Below, one piece after another: positions 44,195 to 59,550 of a DNA stretch of 64,000 bases (positions are counted from its first letter, which is position 1; each line of letters begins with the position of its first letter). The notes below the pieces were generated by a model that did no database searches, had not been told where the DNA came from, and saw only the letters and a program-made list of their open reading frames with translations. This DNA is from Haliangium sp050303215. GTDB taxonomy: Bacteria; Myxococcota_A; Polyangia; Haliangiales; Haliangiaceae. The DNA is taken from positions 1-64,000 of the forward strand of contig NZ_JBNLBH010000096.1 of NCBI RefSeq assembly GCF_050303215.1. Direction: 5' to 3'. The position numbers and the translations under genes are program-made.

Positions 44195-46763
44195 GCGGCA
44201 ACGCCCGCAGGCTCACGTCGATGTCTTCGGGCCCGGGGTTTTCGACGTAGTCGTAGGCCCCGAAGTGATCGGGCATCTGCGCGGCCAAGCGCCACTCGAT
44301 GATGCGCACATCGTCCACGGCCAGCACGCACGCGCCCAGGTCCGGGGCCCGCAGGCGGATGTGGGGCCGGATGGCCTCCATCCGCTCGCCCGCGACTGAC
44401 AGCCCCGCGCGCGGCACCCACACCTCACGCTCATGCCAGGCCCCGTCGGCCGGGATCTCGACCGGGATGACGATCTCGCCCTGCTTGCCGGCGTCGGCCC
44501 GGAGCCCGTCGCCCGGGTACAGATCGACGCGCACGTAGGCGCTGCTCTGGCCCTCCATCCGGACCCGGAAGCGGATGCTGTAGTCGGCCTCCCCGGTCGC
44601 GGGCACGACCTCGCCGGCCTCGTCCCGGAACAATCGGTGAGCCGGAATGGGCACGCGCGTCAGCGGCACCACGTTGGCGTCGGCGCTGTTGCTCTGGTCG
44701 CGGGCCAAGGTGGCGTAGCCGAGGCCCTGGCCGGCCTCGGCGCCGACCGCGAGTGCGGCGTCTTCGTGGCCGAGCTGCCAATGCACGGCGTGGGTCTGCA
44801 TATCGTCGGCCACACCGTCCTCGAAGTCGCCCCAGCCGAACAACTCCCGGCCCAGACGGACCACGACCCCGCCGGCCCGGCCGTGGATCAAGCCCGGGTA
44901 GTCCAAGGCCACCGACTCACCTGCCGGCACCCGCACGGACAGCGCCTCCTCGACCGGCGCCACCGCGCTGAGCACGGCCCCGTGGTGGCGCAGACGCAGG
45001 TGCACCGGCTCGACCTCGGCCGGCACCGGCTCCATGATGCTGCGAAAATCCCCATCGCCGTCGCGGCCGCTCACGGTCGGCAGCAGGCTCAGCTCCCACA
45101 GCCGCCGCAGGTGCCGCAACGCCGCGGCGTCGGCCAGCGGCCCGGGTCGATAGCCACCTAGATCGAGCGGCACCAACCGGGCCTCGATCAGCTCGCTGCC
45201 GTCCCACACCGTGCGCACGAACGCCGACGGCGTGGCCCGGTGCTCCTCCTGGTCGAACACGAAGTTGCCCATGCTATGGGCAATGAGCTTGCCCCGGTAC
45301 CACTCCAGGCCTTGCAGGACGTGGGGGTGATGCACGATGACCAGATCGGCGCCGGCGTCGATGGCGGCTCGGGCGGCATCGACCCCGCTGCGCGAGGGCG
45401 CGGGCTGGAACTCGGCCCCGCCGTGGATCTGCACCACCACCAGATCGACCTCGGCGGCCAGGGCGCTGATGTCGGCCTGGGACGGCGAGGTCTCCCAGTA
45501 CGCGGCCCCACCGTGGCCGCGCCGGGCCACGTAGTCTTGCAGCTCCGGGTACACCGCGTACAGCGACGTCCACGCCGCGGTCGCCTCGGCCTCAGACAGC
45601 CCCGGCTCGGCGTCCCGAAATAGCCGCCAGGCCGAGCCGATGCGCCGGTCCTCGGTCGGCACCGTCCAGGTCGCGCCCGCGTATCCCCACGACCGCGGCG
45701 TGTACTGCCAGGCCAGGCTCGGGTCGAGGCCCGGCGGCTCGGGCGTCCCGTCCTCGGGGTAGGCGTCGTTGTTGTTGTTGCCGCTCAGACGACTGTACGA
45801 CAAAAACCCCACCCGGATCCCACCGAGCTCGCGCACGAGCGCCTGGTTGGCCGGCACGCCCGCGGCGGCGGCCCCGACATAGGCCACGCCGACGCCGTCG
45901 AGCGCGCTCATGGTCGCGGACATGCCCGGCTCCTGGTAGTCATAGATGTGGTTGTTGCCGAGCACGGCCACGTCCACCCCCAACGCCGTCAACGCGGCCA
46001 GCGTGTCCGGGTGGGAGTTGATGAGCACGCCCTTCTGCGGGTACTGGGCGCTGTCCGGCAGCTCGCTCACGACGGTCTCGAGGTTGACGGTGCTCAGCGC
46101 CGCAGCGGCGAAGGCGCGCGCCACCGGTGCGACCACGTAGCGCGCCCCGGCGGCTACGTCGACGGGATCGATGAGCGGCCCCACTTGGCCTACCCCGTCG
46201 TAGAACCGGCGTGCCAGCATGTAGTCTCCGGCGCTGTGCATGGCCCAACGCCGGCCGCCGCCGTCCCCCCACAGCCGCACCACCACGGTGGTGCCGTCGT
46301 CCGAGTGTCCAACCACCACCGGCTCGGGCAGGGCGCCGGGCGCCGACACCACCGCGACCACGGGATCGGCGTAGTGACCCACCAGCACCTCACCGCGCGC
46401 GTCGGTGGTCAGGGTGCGGTCGCCGAGCTCGACCGCGGCCCCGGCCACGGCCGCGCCGGCCTCGTCCACGACCCGCAACCAGGCCGCGAAGGTGAGCGGC
46501 GAGCCGTCGTCCGGCACCTCACGGGTCGCCGCATCGGGCTGGTTCGGAGCGGCGTCCGGCATCGACCCCGAGGCGGCGTCACTCGCGGCGGCGTCGGGCG
46601 TAGCCCCGGGCGAGGCGGCGTCGGGCTCAGGGTCACCCCCATCGTCACCGCCGCAACCGGCCGCCGCCAGCACGACGACGAGCCCGAGGGCCCGCCACGG
46701 CGCCGACGCGGCCGCAGAGAGGAGAGCTGACGAAGATGGAACATACTCAGGTGAGGGTCTCAT
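44169..46763 (-). CDS. CapA-family metallophosphatase-like lipoprotein
   Basis: 864 residues. A lipoprotein signal (ALGLVVVLAAAGCGGDDGGD) and an Asp/Ala/Pro-rich linker lead to a carboxypeptidase-regulatory-like beta domain (~90-165). The CapA/PgsA domain spans ~170-560: MHSAGDYMLARRFYDG, STVNLETVVSEL, VAVLGNNHIYDY, VVQIHGGAEFQPAPS, VIVHHPHVLQGLEWY and IAHSMGNFVFDQ. A C-terminal carbohydrate-binding-like beta region (~660-830) follows. CapA proteins act in poly-gamma-glutamate or capsule processes; this surface version may work on an exopolymer. Start ATG 46763; an AT-rich promoter-like region with an inverted repeat lies just upstream. Confidence 0.85.
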
Positions 46764-47004
46764 GGTCGAGGGACCAGTTTATAATAACAGCTTATCTCGT
46801 ACTGAGATAATTGGAAACGTTATCGTGTCACGGAGGGATGACGATCGGACACTTGTGCGACAATCGACCACTGGAGCTACGCCGGACGCACAGGGCGCAC
46901 CGGCGTCGCCAGCGACGCCACCGCGGCGCGGGCTCAGCATCCCGGATGCGTGCCTGGGTGGGCCGCGGCGCGGGCGTGGTCAGCGACGCCACCGCGACGC
47001 AGGC
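46764..47004. other. Promoter region of the CapA-like gene
   Basis: 241 bases between two minus-strand genes. Near the CapA-like start it is strikingly AT-rich for this genome: on the minus strand TTATTATAA lies ~20-30 bases before the ATG and could be a -10 box. The rest (46850-47004) is GC-rich with no gene. Confidence 0.45.
46792..46810. promoter_or_regulatory. Inverted repeat, possible operator of the CapA-like gene
   Basis: TTATCTC (46792-46798) and GAGATAA (46804-46810) form a perfect 7-base inverted repeat with a 5-base spacer. It lies just upstream of the possible -10 sequence, a normal place for a repressor or activator site. No regulator gene is adjacent. Confidence 0.45.
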
Positions 47005-51339
<4,335 letters not shown>

Positions 51340-51737
51340 GCTGCTCCCTGCCTCGCTGCTCGCTCACGGGCTCGCCGCGGATGCTCGCCGCCTCGATATT
51401 CGCGTGCGTCACAGATGGACCTACGGGGACCGCTCCCTGAAAGGACCGACCATAACAGCAAGACCGGCCGAGTCCAAGGGGGGCACGCCGGTCGTGTACT
51501 GACTGGAGCCGGCGTCGGGGACGAGATTGGTCGGCGCGAGATCTCGCCAGAGTCCGCTCCGCAGGCCTCCGGGCGAACTGATTGAAGGGAAGTTGGTAGC
51601 GAGCATCGATGATTTTTCGGAATTATGTCATGTAGCGCGCGTCAGCGAGATCGCAATACAGGGTGACATTCGGACAATGTATGCACGCGTGGGCGATCCG
51701 AGGTTGCGTCCGGGCCGAGAGCCGATAGACATTGAGA
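51340..51737. other. Intergenic region between divergent genes
   Basis: 398 bases holding the promoters of the kinase giant (minus) and the unrecognised 434-residue protein (plus). The part near 51590-51700 is AT-richer. I see no small gene or clear operator. Confidence 0.45.
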
Positions 51738-53036
51738 ATGCCCGCGCCTGTCTCTACCGTCCGAGGCGACGCATCTGCCCGCCGCGCCGCCACCATCATC
51801 TCGCTCGACCCTCGTGACACGGTGCCGCTCGTCCCGGGGGAGTTGCTCGGCACCGAGCAGCACCCGTTCGGGTGCCACTATCGACCAGTCCCGGTGGACG
51901 AGATCGAGGCCATCGCGGCCATGAGCGATCCGGTGCGCCGCAACCTGCGCATCACCCAGGCCTACCACGACCTGACCGCGAGCATGACCTTCCTGCTGGG
52001 CCGACGGAACGTCAACTGGTGCGCGTTTGCGACCTGGGCGTCCAAGACCGCGGGCCAGTTCATCCGCGGCGACTATCTGCCCGAGCTGGTCCAGGCGTAC
52101 CTGACCCAGGTGCGGGGGCTGCACCGAGGGCTGCACGCGCTGCATCGGACCATGAGCCTGGGGCGACGGGTCAGCCCGGGGCGGGGCCTGGGCCCGCTGC
52201 CGGGCTCGCTCCTGGTGGAGTGCATCGAGCGCGCGGCCCGGATGGTGGCCGAACACCTGGCCCACGGCAACCTGATCGTGTTCGCCGAGATCGCGCCGCT
52301 GTTCGCGCGCATGCACGATGAGTTCCGCGGGGCCACCCGGCCCGACCCGGCAGCGATCGAGCGCTTCCTGTCGCCGCTGATCCCGGGCCCTGTGTCCGAA
52401 GGCGGGCAGGATTTGCTCGCGGTGGCGTTCCGGGCCTACTACCAGGCCATGTTCGAGAAGGACGGCAAGCGCAAGGCCGAGCTCATCCTGCTGGCCAACG
52501 ACGCGATCGGGCTGCACGAACAAACCCGGCTGCAGCACGATATTCGCTGCTCGCTCGACGCGCCCATCGCGGCCCTGATCATGCACGCGACCCGCGAGCG
52601 GGTCCGCCAGCTCTTTCCCCGCCGGCTGGTGCAGACCGCGACCGCGGCGGTGGAGCGGACGCTGGCCCCGTTCATGACCTATCTGCAGCGGGCCTGGGCG
52701 GTGGTGGCCACGCGCTGGCTGATGCGCATGGAGCTGCCCGGGGGCGGGATGCTGCTGCTGGGCAAGGACGTGGATCACCCGGCGATCCCGGGCATGTTCC
52801 CGACCCCGCTGGTGCGCCTCACCAACCCGGAGCTGCGGGCGCTGCTGTACGAGCTGGACTTCACGCCCAACACCGCCCGCGGCAGCGCCGCCTCGGACTG
52901 GGGGGATCTGGCCCAGCGCATGAACTTCGTGGTCGACTTCTTCCGCATCTATCAGCGCGATGGTGCGCTGCTGCGGGCGCCGTATTCGCCCGCGCAGGTG
53001 GACGTGATCCGCGGCGGCGGGATCCCGTCCGGGCCG

Positions 53037-53042
<6 letters not shown>
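51738..53042 (+). CDS. Conserved-looking protein of unknown function
   Basis: 434 residues, soluble, mostly helical. It has regular codon use and no internal gap, so it is a real gene. It contains segments such as NLRITQAYHDLTASMTFLLG, NVNWCAFATWASKTAGQFIR and a C-terminal MNFVVDFFRIYQRDGALLR that look conserved in style, but I cannot assign a domain. Start ATG 51738; a TTG two codons earlier is possible. It ends 6 bases into the convergent aminopeptidase gene. Confidence 0.7.
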
Positions 53043-54140
<1,098 letters not shown>

Positions 54141-54345
54141 AGCCCGGCATGATGGGCGATCGGGCGCGCTCGTGTCCAGCCGCGGCGGGGAGGACGGCGC
54201 TGGTGGACGGGCTGGTCGCGACTCGGACGGCGTTCGGGCTTCGTTCGCGACGCTCGCGCCCGGGTTCGCTCGCAGAGGTGCCTCTCAGGCCGGTCTCGGC
54301 GGGCGGCCGGGATGGCCGGCTCCCAGAAGATGCAGGCTGGGAGAT
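54141..54345. other. Intergenic region before the left repeat copy
   Basis: 205 GC-rich bases between the aminopeptidase start and the left repeat. Promoter DNA for the aminopeptidase is expected; nothing else is evident. Confidence 0.4.
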
Positions 54346-54610
54346 GGCCGGCGCGGCCGAGCCCACGGGCCTTCCGGCGAACGGCTGCGCCTGAACGCCT
54401 CTCTCTCCCGCCAGGTAACGACTCTCTCCCCCATGGCTGCCGGCGTTCACCTTGCCTCGGCATCACGCTGGCATCCGACCACCCTGCGGCCATGGCCTTC
54501 GCTGCTTCCTCTCGTCCAGATGTCCGATCGATGTGGGTCGGAGCGCGTGACGACGCCGCCGTCAGGCCCGTGGGCTCGTCCTCGCCTCTCTGCTCACGCT
54601 TCGAGTGCGG
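54346..54610 (+). repeat. Left copy of a ~260-bp inverted repeat
   Basis: Matches the reverse complement of 56243-56501 along its length with scattered substitutions and short indels. Shared blocks include GGCCGGCGCGGCC, GCTGCCGGCGTTCA, GTCCGATCGATGTGGGTCGG and GACGACGCCGCCGTCAGGCC. The two copies enclose the tetR and methyltransferase genes. Reading frames inside are non-genic by appearance. No terminal repeats of a known IS were recognised. Confidence 0.8.
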
Positions 54611-54648
54611 CCTCTCCGCTGCGCTTCGCGACCCTGTGAAGCCGCTGG

Positions 54649-55275
54649 TCACCCACGCCGGAGCCAGCCCCTGATCGCCGCGGCGATCGCGGTGTTCAGA
54701 TCGAGCCCAGGATCGATCAGGGCGTGCAGGAGCGCCCCATCGAACATGGCAGCAATGGCGGCTCCCAGCGCCCCGACGTCGGTATCGGAGCCGAGCTGGC
54801 CGGCGGCGACGGACTGCTCGACACAGCGAGTGACGTGAGCGCGGAAGGCGTCCAGGTGCACCTTGACCGTCGCGGCGACGGTGGCGTCATGGGGCGCTTG
54901 CAGCGTGGCAGCGAACAGCATCTGAACATCGGCGGATCGGGCGTGCTCGGCGGTGAATCGCATCGCGTCCTCTCCAAGCCGGGCGAGGTCGAGCTGGTCC
55001 GGCTCGACGGTCAACTGCTCGGCCAGCCCGACCATGGAGCGTTCGAGCGCGGCCAGGAGCAGCGCGTCTTTGCCCCCGAAGTGATAGTTGATGAGCGCCA
55101 GGTTGAGCCCTGCGTGGTCGGCGAGCACCCGGCTCGTGGCGGCGTTCCAGCCCGACGCCGCCACCACATCGCGGGCCGCGTCGAGCAAACGCTCTCGCGC
55201 AGAGCCCGTCGCGGCCGAGCTTGGCTTGCGGGCACGGCCGGGCGAGCCCCCGGTCGACTTTTTTCTTCGCGACAT
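54649..55275 (-). CDS. TetR-family repressor
   Basis: 208 residues starting MSRRKKSTGGSPGRARK, with AGAGGA upstream of the ATG at 55275 (a GTG at 55308 would add 11 residues). The N-terminal helix-turn-helix is typical: ARERLLDAARDVVAASGW, LADHAGLNLALINYHFGGK. The C-terminal part (FTAEHARSADVQMLFAATL) resembles the TetR_C domain of similar regulators. It is divergent from the methyltransferase gene, with a palindrome between them, so it probably represses that gene and itself. Confidence 0.88.
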   Translation of the reverse strand: MSRRKKSTGGSPGRARKPSSAATGSARERLLDAARDVVAASGWNAATSRVLADHAGLNLALINYHFGGKDALLLAALERSMVGLAEQLTVEPDQLDLARLGEDAMRFTAEHARSADVQMLFAATLQAPHDATVAATVKVHLDAFRAHVTRCVEQSVAAGQLGSDTDVGALGAAIAAMFDGALLHALIDPGLDLNTAIAAAIRGWLRRG

Positions 55276-55300
55276 GGCTTGCCATCCTCTGCGAGAAGAT

Positions 55301-55316
55301 TTAAACACATGTTTAA
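55301..55316. promoter_or_regulatory. Palindrome, probable TetR operator
   Basis: TTAAAC-ACAT-GTTTAA forms a perfect 6-base inverted repeat 25 bases upstream of the tetR start, in the 222-base divergent intergenic region. Size, AT-richness and position fit a TetR-family binding site. Its link to this repressor is inferred. Confidence 0.55.
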
Positions 55317-55497
55317 GAACAGATCATCATCGATGCTCGTCGCTCTGAGCCCGTCGGTCCCTCTTGGGAGCCCGGGCGAGTCGAGCGTTCGGGCACCGGC
55401 GGGACGCCCACCGCGCCGGCGGCGTGCCGAGACCGACCACAGCGAGCCCGCCACCGCCGGCCGTGGGCGCCATCATCCACGGAGAACGGAGGGAGCC

Positions 55498-56253
55498 ATG
55501 ACGACCTATCCATGGATCGAAGTCCTCATCGTCATCGAGGTTGCGTTCGCGCTGGCGCTGGCATCGGCGCTCATCACCAAGCGCACGACAGCGATCTTTG
55601 CGGCGGGCTTCAACGTGATGGTACCGGTCATCGCGGTGCTCATGTGGCGGGCACCGAGCTTCCATCTCCGGGCCCTCATCGCCGTCCTTCTGGCCGCGAT
55701 CTACCTGGCCCGGCTGAACTGGGTGATCTTGGTGTGGTCCAAGGACACCGCCATGTCGAAGCTCGACCAGAGCGTCCCCCCACTCGGCAAGATCGGCTTG
55801 TCGTTCATATTGGTCCACAGCGTCGGTCTCGGGTACTGCGTACCGTTTTACTTCATTGGCCTCGACAGCGCTCCCGTGGGCTGGTGGGACGCGCTCGCGG
55901 TATGCGTCTACCTGGTGGGGACATGGTTTCACTTCGGCGGAGACTATCAAAAAGTGCGGTTCAAGCGCAGGCCTGACACCCGCGGCAAGCTGTTGGACAC
56001 CGGGCTATGGTCATGGTGTCGACATCCCAACTACTTTGGCGATTTTCTCATCTATGTGAGCTTCGCGGTCCTGGCCCAGCATCCATACGCGTGGCTGTGC
56101 CCGCTGCTCAACCTTGCCCAGTACCTCTTCGACGCCATCCCCAAGAACGAGGCCTGGGCCGCGGACAAGTATGGCCCTGCGTGGGGCGCGTACAAGCGAC
56201 GCACCCCCAAGTTCGTGCCCCGCCCGCCCTCGGGCCACGGCCTCGCAGCGTGA
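55498..56253 (+). CDS. DUF1295/isoprenylcysteine-methyltransferase-like membrane protein
   Basis: 251 residues with six or seven transmembrane helices. The C-terminal half carries the ICMT/steroid-reductase-like signature: GDYQKVRFKRRPDTRGKLLD, TGLWSWCRHPNYFGDFLIYV and PKNEAWAADKYGPAWGAYKR. The GLW-x3-RHPNYFG segment is the cofactor-binding core of DUF1295 proteins. The substrate is unknown (lipid or sterol-like). GGAGGGAGCC sets the start. It is divergent from tetR and likely its target. Confidence 0.85.
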   Translation: MTTYPWIEVLIVIEVAFALALASALITKRTTAIFAAGFNVMVPVIAVLMWRAPSFHLRALIAVLLAAIYLARLNWVILVWSKDTAMSKLDQSVPPLGKIGLSFILVHSVGLGYCVPFYFIGLDSAPVGWWDALAVCVYLVGTWFHFGGDYQKVRFKRRPDTRGKLLDTGLWSWCRHPNYFGDFLIYVSFAVLAQHPYAWLCPLLNLAQYLFDAIPKNEAWAADKYGPAWGAYKRRTPKFVPRPPSGHGLAA

Positions 56254-56501
56254 ACGCAGAGGCGCGGACGAACCCACGGGCCTGACGGCGGCGTCGTCAC
56301 GTGCTCCGACCCACATCGATCGGACACGCAGACGAGAAGAAGCAACGAATCCCACGAGCGCCGGGCGGTCGGATGCCAGCGTGACGTCGAGGCAAGATGA
56401 ACGCCGGCAGCGGTACCGGCGGGAGCCGTTGCGTTGCGGTCACGAGAGGCGTTCAGACGCAGCCGCTCGCCGGAAGGCATGTGGGTTTGGCCGCGCCGGC
56501 C
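56243..56501 (-). repeat. Right copy of the ~260-bp inverted repeat
   Basis: Reverse-oriented partner of 54346-54610. It begins at the last codons of the methyltransferase gene, so the element and that gene's stop are fused. Shares the CCCACATCGATCGGAC block and others with the left copy. Its presence on both sides suggests that the tetR/methyltransferase pair was inserted or inverted as a unit. Confidence 0.8.
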
Positions 56502-56585
56502 CTGCTCGCCAAAGCCAAATCTCCTTGGCCACACCGACCCCGCCCTGGTCACCGAAAGCCAAGCCCCCTGCTCGCGCCGACCCAC

Positions 56586-58885
56586 TCACAGCTCGATCGG
56601 CAAGCTGCGCGGACGCCGACCCGTGGCCCGATAGATCGCGCCCGCCAGGGCCGCGGCGATCGGCGGCACCGACGGCTCGCCCAGCCCGGTCGGGTGGCCT
56701 TCCGTCTCCACGAAGTGGGTCTCGATCTCCACCGGCGCCTCGTTGATGCGCAAGATCGGATAGCTGTCGAAGTTCTCCTGATCGACCCGCCCCGCGGTCA
56801 CCGTGATCCGCTCCTTGAGCGCCGCCGACATCCCCTGCACGATCCCGCCCTCGATCTGGGCCCGGGCCCCGTTCGGGTTCAACACCGGTCCACAGTCTGC
56901 CGCGCACACCACCTTGTGCACCGTCAGCTTGCCCTCGATCACCGACACATGCACCACCTCGGCCGCGTAGCTCAGGTGATCGATGCCGCACGCGATCCCC
57001 ATCCCGTGCCCCTCCGGCAGCTCCTTCCCCCACTCACCCTTCTTCGCCGCCAGCTCCAGCACCCCACGCAGCCGCGCCGGGTTCCACGGGAACTCTTCGT
57101 TCGGCTTCGGCCGCTCCACCTCGAGCGCGCCGATCAGATACATCCGGTACTCATACGGATCCGCCCCCGCCTTCTCCGCCAGCTCGTCGATGAAGCTCTC
57201 CACCGCGAACGTGGTGTGGGTCGTGTGCACCGCCCGCCACCAGCCCCGGGTCACCCCCGACGGCAACAACGTGTACTCACACGACCGATTCGGGATTCGA
57301 TACAGCATATCGCTGGCCCCGTTCGACTCCCGCACCCCCATCTCCGTCGCCTCCGGCTCCACCGTCGCCTCAATCGCCGGCGTCGACATCCGGTGCCGCC
57401 ACGCTTCCGGATACCCCTCCGGGGTCAGGCTGGCCTCGATTACGTGCACCGCCGGCGGCCGATAGAAGTCGTGCTGCAGATCGTCCTCGCGGCTCCACAC
57501 CACCTGCACCGGCCCTTCTACATTCTTGGCCACCAGCGCCGCCTCGACCGCCACGTCCGGGTTGATGCGGCGACCAAACCCACCGCCCAGCAGCGACACC
57601 TCGGCCGAGACCTTCTCCACCGGCAAGTTCAGCGTCTTGGCGATCGACTGCCGGGCCCAGTTCGGAAACTGCATCGGCCCCCACACCCGGCACCCATCCG
57701 CCGTCACCTCGGCGGTGCAGTTCTGCGGCTCCATCGTCGCGTGGGCGATGAACGGCACGTCGTAGCGGATGCGGATCGCCTCCCGCGCCTTGGCCAGCAC
57801 CGCGTCCGGATCCCCCAGCTTGTTGACCAGCTCGGCCCCGACCTTGGCCGTCGACACCTGCATCGTCTCCATATAGCCCGCGCTCGACTCCTGCGCGTGC
57901 GGCCCCTGCTCCCACTCGACGGTCAGCTTGCGCCGGCCCTGCATCGCCGCCCAGGTGTTCGTCGCCACCACTGCCACCCCGCTGGCCACGTTGATCTCCG
58001 GCCCCACCGCCGGCACCTCGAACACCTTCTCCACCCCCGGCACCGCCAACGCCGCCTTGGCGTCGAACGACTTCACCTTGCCTCCGAAGACCGGCGAGCG
58101 CTCGATCGAGGCGAAGCGCATCTTGGGCCGGCGCACGTCCAGCCCGTAGCGGGCCTTGCCCTGGACGATGTCGCCCACGTCCACGCCCACGTGCTCCTTG
58201 CCCAGCAGCCGGTACTCCGACGCCTGCTTGAGCGTAACCGCCTCAGGCACCGCCAGCTTGACCGCGCGCCCGGTCAGCTCGCCGTAGCGCAGCTTGTTCC
58301 CGGACGCCGGGTCGATGACGTGGCTGGCCTCGGTGCGCAGCCCGCCGGCCGGCACCTTCCAACGCTCTGCCGCCGCCTGCACCAGCATCGCTCGAGCCTT
58401 GGCCCCGGCCTCGCGCAGGGGCTTCCAGGACGAGCGCACGCTGGCGCTGCCGCCCGTGCCCTGGCGGCCGTACTTGTCGGGATTTCCCGGGGCCTGGGCC
58501 ACGGTCACCCGCGCCCAGTCGAGGTCGAGCTCCTCGGCCACCAGCATGGCCAGGGTGGTGCGCACCCCCTGCCCCATCTCCGACCGCGCTACCGTGATCG
58601 TGGCGCGGTTGTCGGGCATGATGGTCACGAAGGCGCCGGCCTCGAAGGGCACCGGCGGCGGCTCCTCCATCGCCTTTTCTTGCTGGGCCGCGCCGTCATC
58701 GTCGCGCGACTTGCATCCGGGCAGCGACACCGCGATGAACAGCCCGCCCCCGACGGCGGCGCCGATGCGCAGGAACGAGCGCCGCGACAGCCCGGCGTCG
58801 CCGCCGCCGTCGCCGTCCTGGGCCGCGCCGGCCTCGGCCGAGTCCGGATACAGCGCAGAAAACACCTCCTCGGCGTAGCGGCGGG

Positions 58886-58889
<4 letters not shown>
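56586..58889 (-). CDS. Molybdopterin-binding large subunit (isoquinoline 1-oxidoreductase/aldehyde dehydrogenase type)
   Basis: 767 residues of the xanthine dehydrogenase superfamily, IorB-like. A twin-arginine signal (LSRRSFLRIGAAVGGG) with a following Cys (SLPGCKS) indicates export, perhaps as a lipoprotein. Cofactor motifs include RSEMGQGVRTTLAMLVAEEL, GGGFGRRINPDVAVEAALV, TRGWWRAV and the catalytic Glu in GLGEPSVPPIAAAL near the end. The substrate is unknown; relatives oxidise N-heterocycles or aldehydes. The start GTG 58889 overlaps the small-subunit stop (GTGA). Electrons pass to the [2Fe-2S] subunit encoded just upstream. Confidence 0.9.
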
Positions 58890-59356
<467 letters not shown>

Positions 59357-59550
59357 GGTGCTCTCCCAGTCCGAGCCTCACAAACTAGGCGCGGAAATGC
59401 AATCCCTGCGCGCCGCCACGACCGCCGCCGCCTCGGCGATCGCGAACCGTCGGGGCCGCCGGGGCCGACTCGGTCGCAAGGGCCGCAGCCGGCGCGGTCC
59501 GGGCCCCCCGACCCGGACCGGCCGGCGCGTCGGGGCCGGCCACTCCCGGG

